From the NCBI RefSeq assembly GCF_026651855.1, contig NZ_CP093280.1:2334001-2398000 (forward strand): 64,000 nucleotides of DNA, read 5' to 3'. Of this stretch, positions 46,813 through 55,679 are shown piece by piece. Under the pieces are notes generated by a model. The model did not search any database. It saw only the letters and a list, made by a program, of their open reading frames with translations, and was not told where the DNA came from. This DNA is from Pseudomonas silvicola. GTDB taxonomy: Bacteria; Pseudomonadota; Gammaproteobacteria; Pseudomonadales; Pseudomonadaceae. Position 1 is the stretch's first letter, and the number at the start of each line of letters is the position of its first letter. The position numbers were made by a program, and so were the translations under genes.

Positions 46813-47769
46813 ATGACCTTGCCCCTGATCGCCATCGGTGCCCTGGGCGGCACCCTCAGCATGAAGGCCAGCCACCCCGACGCCGGCGTTACCCCGGCCG
46901 TCGACGCCCACGCCATGCTCCAGGCCGTGCCACCGCTGGCCCAACTCGCCCAGGTGCACGCCGAAACCCTGCACCTGATACCCAGCGCTTCGCTGACCTT
47001 CAAGCAACTGCTCGATGTACTCGCCTGGGCCGACACCCAAGTGCAGGCAGGCGCCCAGGGTGTGGTCATCACCCAAGGCACCGACACCCTGGAAGAGAGC
47101 GCCTGGTTCCTTGAACTGCTATGGCCCCACGACGCGCCGCTGGTCTTCACCGGCGCCATGCGCGCGGCCTCCCATGTCAGTGCGGACGGCCCGGGCAACC
47201 TGCTCAATGCTGCCATCGTCGCCTTGTCGCCCGACAGTCGTGGCCGCGGCGTCCTGGTGGTGATGAACGACGATATCCATGGCGCCCGTTGGGTACGCAA
47301 GACCCACGCCCTGGCCCTCGATGCCTTCACTTCGCCAGGCCACGGCCCGCTAGGCGTCATCGTCGAAGGACGGCCGCACTTTCATCACCCCGCGTCGCCA
47401 AGAACGCCCTTGTCGGTGCCGCACCATACCGACCACCGCGTGGCCTTGCTGGAAGCCACCCTGGATGGCGACACCCTGCTTCTCGATCAGATCGTGCCAT
47501 TGGGGTATGCCGCCCTGGTGGTCAACGGCTTTGGCGCAGGCCATGTGGCCGAATCCTGGGCCCAGCGGCTGGGGGACATTGCCCAGCACATGCCGGTATG
47601 GGTCGCCACGCGCACGGGGGCGGGCTGCACCGCACAGGCTTCCTATGGCTTCGCCGGCAGTGAAATGGACCTGCAGCGGCGCGGTGTCGTGATGGCGGGG
47701 GCACTGGATGCCCGGAAGGCGCGGATTCTGTTGTGGGTGCTGGCCGGGCGTTCATCCTCACGGCAGTGA
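46813..47769 (+). CDS. Asparaginase family protein
   Basis: A 318-residue L-asparaginase/glutaminase-fold enzyme without a signal peptide. The nucleophile loop is ALGGTLSM (T14), the second triad VVITQGTDTLEESA (T90-D91) and the lysine K163 in GARWVRKTH; FTGAMRAASHVSADGPGNLLNA is the family signature. It hydrolyses asparagine or a related side-chain amide in the cytoplasm. In this run it may remove ammonia from the same or a different amide. GGAG 8 bases before ATG 46813; 66 bp from the amidase gene. Confidence 0.9.
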   Translation: MTLPLIAIGALGGTLSMKASHPDAGVTPAVDAHAMLQAVPPLAQLAQVHAETLHLIPSASLTFKQLLDVLAWADTQVQAGAQGVVITQGTDTLEESAWFLELLWPHDAPLVFTGAMRAASHVSADGPGNLLNAAIVALSPDSRGRGVLVVMNDDIHGARWVRKTHALALDAFTSPGHGPLGVIVEGRPHFHHPASPRTPLSVPHHTDHRVALLEATLDGDTLLLDQIVPLGYAALVVNGFGAGHVAESWAQRLGDIAQHMPVWVATRTGAGCTAQASYGFAGSEMDLQRRGVVMAGALDARKARILLWVLAGRSSSRQ

Positions 47770-47876
47770 TTCCGGGGCGGCAACGCCCGCTCTGAATCAA
47801 GTCTTTCCCTCTAGCCAACCTGCTTGGCCAGGCCTACGGTCCATGCTCGACTTTCGCCATTACAAGGACCGTAACC

Positions 47877-49022
47877 ATGAAAGAGTACATCATCCTGCGC
47901 CGCGAACTCCCGGCCACCAGCCATGGCCTGGCCGGGGTAAGGGCCGTTGAGGCCGACCCCTCCCTGAGCGTCGAACGCATTCCTGCCCACGCCTTGGCCG
48001 AGCTCATCGCCGAGCCCGAGGTAGCCTTGGTAGCACCGAAAATGCCCACCCGCCTGATCAAGCCCATGGCCGCCAAAACCGATCCCCAGGCCGAGCCCTG
48101 GGGTGTTGAAACGGTCGCCGGCCGCAGCCGTTACACCGGTGCCGGTGTCACCGTGGCCGTGCTCGACACTGGCATCGACGCCGAGCACCCGGCCTTTGCC
48201 GGTGTCGAACTTATCGAAAAAGACTTCAGCGGCTCGGGCAATGGCGACGCACTGGGTCATGGCACCCATTGCGCCGGCGTCATCTTCGGCCGCGGGCTGG
48301 CCACGCGCATCGGCGTTGCACCGGGCATCAGCCGTGCGCTGATCGGCAAGGTGCTCGACAACAAAGGCAGCGGCAGTTCGGAAATGATCTTCGAAGGCAT
48401 GCTTTGGGCCCTGGACCAGCGTGCGGACATCATCTCCATGTCGCTGGGCTTCGACTTCCCCGGCATGGTCAAGGGCCGCACTGGCCAAGGCTGGCCCGTG
48501 CAGTTGGCCACCTCCGAAGCCCTGGAAGCCTACCGCGGCAACCTGCGCATGTTCGACGCCATCATGGCCATGACCAAAGCCCGCGCGGCCTTCGGCACCA
48601 GCGCCCTGGTCATCGCCGCTGCCGGTAACGAAAGCCGCCGTCAGAACGACCCCGACTACCGGCTTGCGGCCTCGTTGCCGGCCGCGGCGGACGACGTCAT
48701 CTCTGTTGCTGCCCTTGGCCGCACAAGCGCGGGCCTCTTCAAAGTGGCTGACTTCTCCAACACGCTGGCCACCTTGTCGGCACCGGGCGTAGGCATCACC
48801 TCGGCGCGCACGGGTGGCGGTCTCAAAACCATGAGTGGCAGCAGCATGGCCTGCCCGCACGTGGCCGGGGTGGCGGCGTTATGGTGGGAAGCGATCGCGG
48901 CGTCGGGTAAAAAGGCCAACGCCCGAAACGTGCGTGCGCAGCTGATTGCCACGGCCAGGAGCGAGGGGTTTGAGCAGTGGGATGAAGTGGATGTGGGGCA
49001 GGGGGTGGTGGTAGCGCCCTGA
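47877..49022 (+). CDS. Intracellular subtilisin-like serine protease (S8)
   Basis: A 381-residue S8 peptidase with catalytic D97 (VAVLDTGIDAEHPAFAG), H128 (GHGTHCAGVIFG) and Ser ~323 (MSGSSMACPHVAGVAALW), and oxyanion Asn in VIAAAGNES. There is no signal peptide; instead a 70-residue N-terminal part that resembles a short inhibitor/pro-region (SVERIPAHALAELIAEPEVALVAP is I9-like). It is thus probably cytoplasmic. It is the last gene of the run, 108 bp after the asparaginase, with AAGGA before ATG 47877. A role in maturation of the flavoenzyme is a hypothesis (see findings). Confidence 0.9.
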   Translation: MKEYIILRRELPATSHGLAGVRAVEADPSLSVERIPAHALAELIAEPEVALVAPKMPTRLIKPMAAKTDPQAEPWGVETVAGRSRYTGAGVTVAVLDTGIDAEHPAFAGVELIEKDFSGSGNGDALGHGTHCAGVIFGRGLATRIGVAPGISRALIGKVLDNKGSGSSEMIFEGMLWALDQRADIISMSLGFDFPGMVKGRTGQGWPVQLATSEALEAYRGNLRMFDAIMAMTKARAAFGTSALVIAAAGNESRRQNDPDYRLAASLPAAADDVISVAALGRTSAGLFKVADFSNTLATLSAPGVGITSARTGGGLKTMSGSSMACPHVAGVAALWWEAIAASGKKANARNVRAQLIATARSEGFEQWDEVDVGQGVVVAP

Positions 49023-49336
49023 AAGGGCTGCAACGCCAACCTCAGGTGCTGGCGCTTCAGCAACCCTGGCCGCTTCGGCATCCAGCCCTGTATACCTGCC
49101 ATGTCCGCGGCGCCTGGGACGCGGGTAGGTCTGCTTGCTACAGGATCCGAGCAGAACAAGTCCTGTGAGCCCGTGTAGGACCGGGCGACGCTCGGGAAGC
49201 AGACGCCGCAGACCTCCTGATCCACTACGCTATCTGCCTCCCGAGCTAGCGCGCCGTTCCGCCATGCATGGGCGCGATTTGAATAGTCAATGAGGCCGTC
49301 CGCAGGGCACACCAAACCTCGTTCGCGAAAGAAGTT
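49023..49336. repeat. Gene-free stretch with a REP pair
   Basis: 314 bp without a supported gene. gtgtaggaccgggcgacgctc near 49173 and ctgcctcccgagctagcgcg near 49232 form a REP pair of the 6.4-kb family. It marks the border between the operon and the island at 49.3-52.7 kb. Confidence 0.6.
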
Positions 49337-49732
49337 TCATTGAAAGTTCCTTCGTTGCAGAAAGATGCCGGGCCCGTCGCCATTATGATGTTTGACACTA
49401 TTCCAGCAGATAACCAGGAGGCACGACAATAACGGCCAGGAAGAACAAAGCGGTGCCTGCCCCCCTTGGCAACGGTGGAACGCCTCAGCACAAGCAGCAA
49501 CGCGATGACAACGGCAAAACCGCGGGCCTCGGCTTGTCTGCGGTTTGACGTACAGCGCCCGCCCCATGCGGACGGGGTAGCCGGGCCGGACATGGCCTTT
49601 CAGATCACCGTCGGTGAAGCCCTGCTGCAGTAGCCAGACGCGTGCGAGCCGTTCGTCAGGAATGTCCTGAACAAGTCTTCGGAGTTTATGAACGGGACGT
49701 TTTCCCTGGTTCGGAGCCGAGCTTTTGGCCAT
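49337..49732 (-). CDS. Hypothetical protein, possibly a remnant
   Basis: 131 codons from MAKSSAPNQGKRPVHKLRRL. The first ~65 residues (RLVQDIPDERLARVWLLQQGFTDG...GRALYVKP) look like a genuine small helical, basic domain. After that the composition turns Cys/His-rich and erratic, and coding bias seems to move to another frame, so the 3' half may be decayed. No family is recognised. It is 102 bp downstream of the BRO-N gene on the same strand. Confidence 0.35.
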   Translation of the reverse strand: MAKSSAPNQGKRPVHKLRRLVQDIPDERLARVWLLQQGFTDGDLKGHVRPGYPVRMGRALYVKPQTSRGPRFCRCHRVAACAEAFHRCQGGQAPLCSSWPLLSCLLVICWNSVKHHNGDGPGIFLQRRNFQ

Positions 49733-49834
49733 ATCGGTAAACTTGGGAAGTAGCGCCAAACAGGTGGCCCGCCGCACCAGGGTAAACCCCGCGATAGGAT
49801 TTCCTAGATTTTCCAAGAAAGTTGGCGAGGGCGT

Positions 49835-50383
49835 TCACTTGGGTTTCATAATGCCAAGAACGAAACGCCAGCCTTTACCTTGCCGGGGCACCGGAACGGG
49901 TCTGCCCATGTCGGGATGCGCCATTATCTCAGGCACGTCTCGTAGCCGTATCCAAGGCTCGTTCTGCCACTGCAGCATGCTCAGAGATACCTTTGCCCAG
50001 CGCAGCAGGCTCAGGGTCGGGGTGTGAGTAACGGTAGGGGCGTGCTCATCCCGCACCACCGAAATCACATCGTTGGTCAGCCAGCGGCGCAGGGTTCGGT
50101 TTTCGGGATTGAAGTAGTGGACGAGGATCATGTACACGGCTGACTCATTGATCATCAGCGTGGGTTCGCAGGTGCCGTTGTACGGGAAGGTGAGCGTGCG
50201 GCTCTGGTCGGGGTCGAGCCTGCGCAAGGCGTGTGAGTCGAGGTGGCGGCCCATGAGCCGGCCGAGGTCGCGGGCGGAGAACCAGACTTGGGATTCTAGC
50301 CAGAGGGTGTGTAGGGGGCGGTTGTGGCGGGTGAAGACAAATGGCTGAAGCTGAAGGTGCTGATAAAAGGAGGGTTTCGCCAT
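49835..50383 (-). CDS. BRO-N domain protein (phage antirepressor-like)
   Basis: A 182-residue protein with an N-terminal BRO-N domain: TRHNRPLHTLWLESQVWFSARDLGRLMGRHLDSHALRRLD and TLMINESAVYMILVHYFNPENRTLRRWLTNDVI. In phages this domain binds DNA or counters repressors. The C-terminal ~60 residues are unrelated to known antirepressor tails. It is a marker of past phage or plasmid input, in a segment with lower GC. The start ATG 50383 has only a weak ribosome site. Confidence 0.78.
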   Translation of the reverse strand: MAKPSFYQHLQLQPFVFTRHNRPLHTLWLESQVWFSARDLGRLMGRHLDSHALRRLDPDQSRTLTFPYNGTCEPTLMINESAVYMILVHYFNPENRTLRRWLTNDVISVVRDEHAPTVTHTPTLSLLRWAKVSLSMLQWQNEPWIRLRDVPEIMAHPDMGRPVPVPRQGKGWRFVLGIMKPK

Positions 50384-50535
50384 GGGTTAGGTCTCTACGA
50401 TTGTTTAACGAATATTTCAACGTAGAGCTAAAAAGCGCCAACCGGCCTCCAACATGTGCTAGCCAGGCTAGTTCTGTTAGATGTCTACGTTGGGCGTTTC
50501 TTAGGCACCGCCGGTGATTTTGTAGTTTGTAGTGG

Positions 50536-51698
<1,163 letters not shown>

Positions 51699-51749
51699 CG
51701 GACACCTCTCTGTGGCGAGTATTCTCGCCTAAATGGGTGTCCGGTTTCA

Positions 51750-52694
51750 TTAGACCACTACAGGCTCTAAATAGGGAAGGCCAATCTTTGACTTAAATGG
51801 GGCCGGAAGCTCACAGCTTTCGCATATCCCCTTCGAACGCGCCAGCACGTAGCGTTTAACGTCCTTGCTCCGGGAGTAAATGGTGCGTAACTCCTTTGTC
51901 TTTAATGCTGTGCTAAGATCTATTGCTTCGATCGCATTATTTCGCAGTTTAATTAGATCTAAAGATTGAGCCTCATCAAAAAGAGGTTCGTCAGCCAATT
52001 CGTATTTTAGCGTGGTTTCTACGGGTTTTAATATAAAAATAATCGTTTCTCTGTGAGCACCATGGCTATCAGAGCTTTTGCCGGGTTGGAAGCCGGCGCA
52101 AACATACTCCCCTAAATACTCCTGGCCTTTCCGCTTTCCAAGTGATCTAAATAAATGAAGTGCTTTTCCAAGTTTTGCATGGTCTCGGATAGCGATGTTT
52201 CCAGATGTCCATTCCATTTTTCCTTTCTGTCCTTCGCCGGTGTAATACCATGTGCCGTCTTCGTCGGCTATATCATGATAGCCATGTTGCTCTCCGGCTA
52301 AGCCTGAAAAAAGAAAAATGGCTGCTGATTTTCTGGATAAGGAAATTCCACTTTGTCGGTTCCCGCCAAAGAAATCATTTATTTCCGTTATGCGATCATA
52401 GACTTCGTGTTTAATAAATTCTGGTTTGGTCGGAGTGTGCAGGCACTGTAAATCGAAGCCTGCTGAGCGTAGGAAGCCGTTTGTCGAGTTACTTTTTGTG
52501 AGTTTTTGCTGACTGTTGGGCGCGGCTAGCGATAAAATTTTCTTAGCCGGATACCGCTGGCCGTCGTGGATAATGGCGAATCTATATTGTTCGTCCGCTT
52601 CCCACTGGTACCAAGCAGAAGTGCGCCTGAGCTCATTGTCAAATTGTAGAAGCGCTTGAGTGATCGAAGCCTTCTGTACTGGGGAGGGTGCCAA
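51750..52694 (-). pseudogene. ScoMcrA-like type IV restriction endonuclease, truncated in the HNH domain by the IS
   Basis: 314 residues remain. N-terminal head domain (ITQALLQFDNELRRTSAWYQW...YPAKKILSLA), then an SRA-like reader (EVYDRITEINDFFGGNRQSGIS..., GTWYYTGEGQKGKMEWTSGNIAIRDHAKLGKALHLF, YLGEYVCAGF), then the start of an HNH nuclease (SKGICESCELPAP...GLPYLEPVV). The next residues should be the catalytic V/HHI part, but the frame runs into the IS end and stops. No matching remainder is found on the other side of the IS. The intact family cuts modified (methylated or phosphorothioated) DNA. Start TTG 52694 is uncertain. The gene has lower GC than the genome around it. Confidence 0.82.
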
Positions 52695-52800
52695 AGGACG
52701 TCATCCTTGATGTAGGAAAATTCTCCCTCCACTGTACGAATTTGTGTCATTTTTGGCTAGCTTGAAAAACTATTAGAGCTAGCAGAGTAGGTGTTTGATC

Positions 52801-52827
52801 AAAAAAAAGGCTGCCCGAGGGCAGCCT
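52801..52827 (-). terminator. Intrinsic terminator of nrdB
   Basis: On the minus strand AGGCTGCC / GGCAGCCT with a CTCG loop followed by eight T's. Textbook rho-independent terminator 19 bp after the nrdB stop. Confidence 0.93.
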
Positions 52828-52845
52828 ATTCGCATAGCGTGAGAT

Positions 52846-54093
52846 TTAGTCCCAGCTCAACGCCCCACCAGTCTGATACTCAATAACCCGAGTCTCAAAG
52901 AAGTTCTTCTCCTTCTTCAAGTCCATGATCTCGCTCATCCAAGGGAACGGGTTGGTAGTCCCTGGGTACTCTTCCTTCAGACCAATCTGCGACAGGCGAC
53001 GGTTTGCGATGAACTTGAGGTAGTCCTCCATCATCGCCGCGTTCATGCCCAGCACGCCACGAGGCATGGTGTCCCGAGCGTATTCGATCTCCAGCTGAGT
53101 GCCCTGCAGAATCATCTGCGAAGCCTCTTCCTTCAGTTCAGCATCCCACAAGTGCGGGTTTTCGATCTTGATCTGGTTGATCACGTCGATACCGAAGTTC
53201 AGGTGCATGGACTCGTCGCGCAGGATGTACTGGAACTGCTCGGCAACGCCGGTCATCTTGTTGCGGCGGCCCATGGAGAGGATCTGGGTGAAGCCGCAGT
53301 AGAAGAAGATGCCTTCCAGTACGCAGTAGTAGGCGATCAGGTTGCGCAGCAGTTCTTTGTCGGTTTCCGGGGTGCCGGTGTTGAATTCCGGGTCGGAGAT
53401 GGCGCGGGTGTATTTCAGGCCCCAGGCTGCCTTTTTGGCGACCGATGGGATTTCGTGGTACATGTTGAAGATTTCACCCTCGTCCATGCCCAGCGATTCG
53501 ATGCAGTACTGGTAGGCGTGGGTGTGGATCGCCTCTTCGAAGGCCTGGCGCAAGATGTACTGGCGGCACTCCGGGTTGGTGATCAGGCGGTAGACGGCCA
53601 GGGCCAGGTTGTTGGCGACCAGGGAGTCGGCGGTGCTGAAGAAGCCGAGGTTGCGCATGACGATGCGGCGCTCGTCGTCAGTCAGGCCTTCCGGGTTACG
53701 CCAGGTGGCGATGTCGGCGGTCATGTTGACTTCTTGCGGCATCCAGTGGTTTGCGCAGCCGTCCAGGTACTTTTGCCAGGCCCAGTCGTACTTGAAAGGC
53801 ACGAGTTGGTTGAGGTCGGCGCGGCAGTTGATCATGCGCTTTTCGTCAACGGCAACGCGGGCAGCGGAGCCTTCGAGCTCGGCCAGGCCTTCGGCGACGT
53901 CGAGTTTGTCGAGGGCGGCCTTGGCGCGGGCTACGGCGGCGGAGTCGTTGGAGCTCACGGCGCGGGCTTCCTTGGCAGCACCGGCACCGGCGCTGTCGAG
54001 TTTGTCCATGGCGGCTTCAGCGGCGTGGCCGGCGTTGGCGCCTTTGGCGGGTTGCTCGCCTTCTTCTTTGTCGAATTCGTCCCAGCTCAGCAT
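52846..54093 (-). CDS. nrdB: Ribonucleoside-diphosphate reductase, class Ia beta subunit
   Basis: A 415-residue subunit that holds the di-iron/tyrosyl radical cofactor for aerobic deoxynucleotide synthesis. Iron ligands and radical Tyr lie in [10 protein letters not shown] (Asp), [13 protein letters not shown] (Glu, His, radical Tyr) and [12 protein letters not shown] (Glu, His). The C-terminal peptide ends [11 protein letters not shown], the tail that docks on NrdA. The first ~75 residues are an Ala/Lys-rich extension ([21 protein letters not shown]), usual in Pseudomonas. Start ATG 54093 with AGGAG 11 bases upstream; a GGTCGCC/GGCGACC hairpin lies just before it. It is separated from nrdA by a toxin-antitoxin pair. 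Confidence 0.97.
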   Translation of the reverse strand: MLSWDEFDKEEGEQPAKGANAGHAAEAAMDKLDSAGAGAAKEARAVSSNDSAAVARAKAALDKLDVAEGLAELEGSAARVAVDEKRMINCRADLNQLVPFKYDWAWQKYLDGCANHWMPQEVNMTADIATWRNPEGLTDDERRIVMRNLGFFSTADSLVANNLALAVYRLITNPECRQYILRQAFEEAIHTHAYQYCIESLGMDEGEIFNMYHEIPSVAKKAAWGLKYTRAISDPEFNTGTPETDKELLRNLIAYYCVLEGIFFYCGFTQILSMGRRNKMTGVAEQFQYILRDESMHLNFGIDVINQIKIENPHLWDAELKEEASQMILQGTQLEIEYARDTMPRGVLGMNAAMMEDYLKFIANRRLSQIGLKEEYPGTTNPFPWMSEIMDLKKEKNFFETRVIEYQTGGALSWD

Positions 54094-54258
54094 GGTGATG
54101 AGGCTCCTGCTCGAGGGTCGCCTGCGGGCGACCGGATGGATTTTAAGATGAGGTTGCCATTGGCCGCTTAGCGCAAGAAGGCTGGACGGACGGCATTTGT
54201 AATGTATTCGGATTGCCCGGTTGCTACGTTTCGTGGCGACCGCTGCGGATGATCGAAA

Positions 54259-54321
54259 TCAGCAGTGACGCTTGCGGTGAATGGCGGGGTTGAGGCCGAA
54301 ATCAGGTACGCAAGTCATCAT
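54259..54321 (-). CDS. Possible leader peptide, 20 residues, upstream of nrdB
   Basis: Codes MMTCVPDFGLNPAIHRKRHC. AGGG lies 8 bases before the first ATG and a TATAAT -10 about 28 bases before it, so it could be translated first on the nrdB transcript. Two Cys and a basic tail (HRKRHC) are notable. No homology is known to me; it may be chance. Confidence 0.35.
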   Translation of the reverse strand: MMTCVPDFGLNPAIHRKRHC

Positions 54322-54348
54322 GGTATTTGCCCTGTGTTGGGGGACGCG

Positions 54349-54354
54349 ATTATA
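54349..54354 (-). promoter_or_regulatory. Candidate -10 box of the nrdB promoter
   Basis: Perfect TATAAT on the minus strand. A matching -35 at 17 bp is poor (gaacac-like), so the promoter may need an activator. Confidence 0.5.
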
Positions 54355-54495
54355 CGGAATATTGCGGCGTCCGTGTTCATCGTAGCGCAATCAATTCGCT
54401 ATTTAGGGTAGGGCTTTTCGTGAGCCCTTGGTTTGCAAGCGGTTCAGGCTAAATACCGTAAAAATCGCGTATGTGGTGCTTGTCTCCGTCTTATG

Positions 54496-54511
54496 GCACT
54501 AAATATAGTGT
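54496..54511. promoter_or_regulatory. NrdR-like box upstream of nrdB
   Basis: GCACTAAATATAGTGT matches the NrdR consensus acactatatatagtgt at 14 of 16 positions. NrdR represses ribonucleotide reductase genes. A convincing second box at 31-32 bp is not seen. Confidence 0.55.
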
Positions 54512-54534
54512 TTTAGCAGCGGGTGTGCAAGGCG

Positions 54535-54625
54535 CTTTGTGGGAGGTTTTTGACGGTGCGGCGATAGGGCGCGGCGGGCTTCCAGTGGAGAGGTGGCCGC
54601 TTCCCCAGCTTCGCCCGGTCCCACA
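54535..54625. repeat. Degenerate REP
   Basis: gcttccccagcttcgcccggtcccacaa near 54599 is one REP arm; the left arm is diverged. It lies between the Fic gene end and nrdB. Confidence 0.6.
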
Positions 54626-54679
54626 AGATTGACATGTCTGTGGAGGCTTGACGCAGCCTGGCGACGACCGCTTTGGGGT

Positions 54680-55285
54680 TTACTGTGCAAGGGGGAGCGG
54701 CGGGCCAATGCACCGGGAAAAGATGGTCGCAAGCCCTGAGTAATCACAATGGACCGCGGCAATGTTGGCCTGGCGCCACTCGACTGAATCGACTTCCCAC
54801 CAATTGATCTCGTAGCCAGCGTTTACGATGAGATGTTCGAAGAATATGCGCTGTGTTCTCCCGTTCCCCTCGCGGAATGGGTGAACCATGTTCAGGTCTC
54901 CGAAAGCCTCGGCGCATGCGTTTATAAATGCCGGTAGAGGAAGGCCTTCAGCCCATTGGGCTAGTGTCGCGGGGGCGAGCAGTTTTTTACTTTCGGGCAC
55001 AATCCTGTCAGCCCTGCAAAACCGGGTAGTGTCCTTTGATATGTCGACATGCCGGATTTCACCCGCCCAGTCGTAGAGGTCCTGGAACAACCGGCTATGG
55101 ATTTCTTTCAAATAAGCAAAGTCATAAGGCGGCAGGCAGAGCTCGATCTGGCTCGCGGCAATATCAGATAGCTCGCGCTCAGCCAGATCCAGCTCAGTCT
55201 CACACCGGATGTTCAGCTTATTGCGCAGAATAGAGGTACCGGGATAGCAGTACGGGTCTTGCCCTACGCCGTACTTATCAATCAT
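54680..55285 (-). CDS. Fic-domain AMP-transferase (toxin)
   Basis: A 201-residue Fic protein. The active-site motif HPFREGNGRTQR (H135-R146) is complete, with the flap region GEIRHVDISKDTTRFCRAD before it. Fic toxins transfer AMP to targets such as DNA gyrase and topoisomerase IV. There is no C-terminal inhibitory helix, so it must be held by a separate antitoxin: the small gene upstream fits. The ATG overlaps the antitoxin stop (TGATG), which gives translational coupling. It is inserted between nrdA and nrdB. Lower GC than its neighbours. Confidence 0.92.
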   Translation of the reverse strand: MIDKYGVGQDPYCYPGTSILRNKLNIRCETELDLAERELSDIAASQIELCLPPYDFAYLKEIHSRLFQDLYDWAGEIRHVDISKDTTRFCRADRIVPESKKLLAPATLAQWAEGLPLPAFINACAEAFGDLNMVHPFREGNGRTQRIFFEHLIVNAGYEINWWEVDSVEWRQANIAAVHCDYSGLATIFSRCIGPPLPLAQ

Positions 55286-55455
55286 CAGTCGGCTTTCTTG
55301 CGGTATCGGCTGATGACCGATTCGCGTGTGGGCAGGGGGCGTTCGGCATCTTCAGGCGTTACTTCAAAACCTTCCAAACGAAGGCTGGCCGTGTAGTTGG
55401 ATCGGCGAACCTTGGCGTAATAGGCTTTTTTGACTTGAAACGATGGAGATTCCAT
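55285..55455 (-). CDS. Fic antitoxin (YhfG/AntF-like small protein)
   Basis: A 56-residue protein, MESPSFQVKKAYYAKVRRSN... It carries S24-L-R-L-E28-G29, the (S/T)xxxE(G/N) motif whose Glu blocks ATP binding in class I Fic modules. The ARRSNY/RLEGFEV pattern resembles YhfG, the partner of E. coli Fic. AAGGAGG lies 5 bases before ATG 55455. The next gene downstream starts at its stop codon. It is too short to appear in most gene calls. Confidence 0.85.
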   Translation of the reverse strand: MESPSFQVKKAYYAKVRRSNYTASLRLEGFEVTPEDAERPLPTRESVISRYRKKAD

Positions 55456-55597
55456 AGCGCCTCCTTAAGCATAGATAGGGTTATTGTAGCGGAAACGGGT
55501 TGGCGAGGTGTGACAACGGCGCTGGGGAGGGGATGGCCGCCGAGTGGCGGGACCCGGCCTGGTGGCTGGTGCTACAGGGAAGCATTTTGTAAGGCAT

Positions 55598-55636
55598 AAA
55601 AAACCAACCACCACCGCAAGGTGAGGTTGGTTTTTT
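55598..55636. terminator. Bidirectional intrinsic terminator after nrdA
   Basis: AAAAAACCAACC...CACC-GCAA-GGTG...GGTTGGTTTTTT: nearly perfect stem with a run of T's on both strands. It ends nrdA transcription, so the Fic pair and nrdB need their own promoters or read-through. Confidence 0.92.
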
Positions 55637-55679
55637 CAAGGCTGGCGGGCTGCCTGGTGTCAGGCAGCTCGCTCAAACC

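Larger units (their letters stand above)
54094..54679. promoter_or_regulatory. nrdB upstream region (586 bp)
   Basis: Holds, on the minus strand in order towards nrdB: a degenerate REP, an NrdR-like box (54496-54511), a TATAAT -10 (54349-54354), a possible 20-codon leader ORF (54259-54321) and a hairpin before the nrdB ribosome site (54116-54133). The distance from -10 to nrdB is about 250 bp, so a long 5' leader is expected. Confidence 0.6.
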
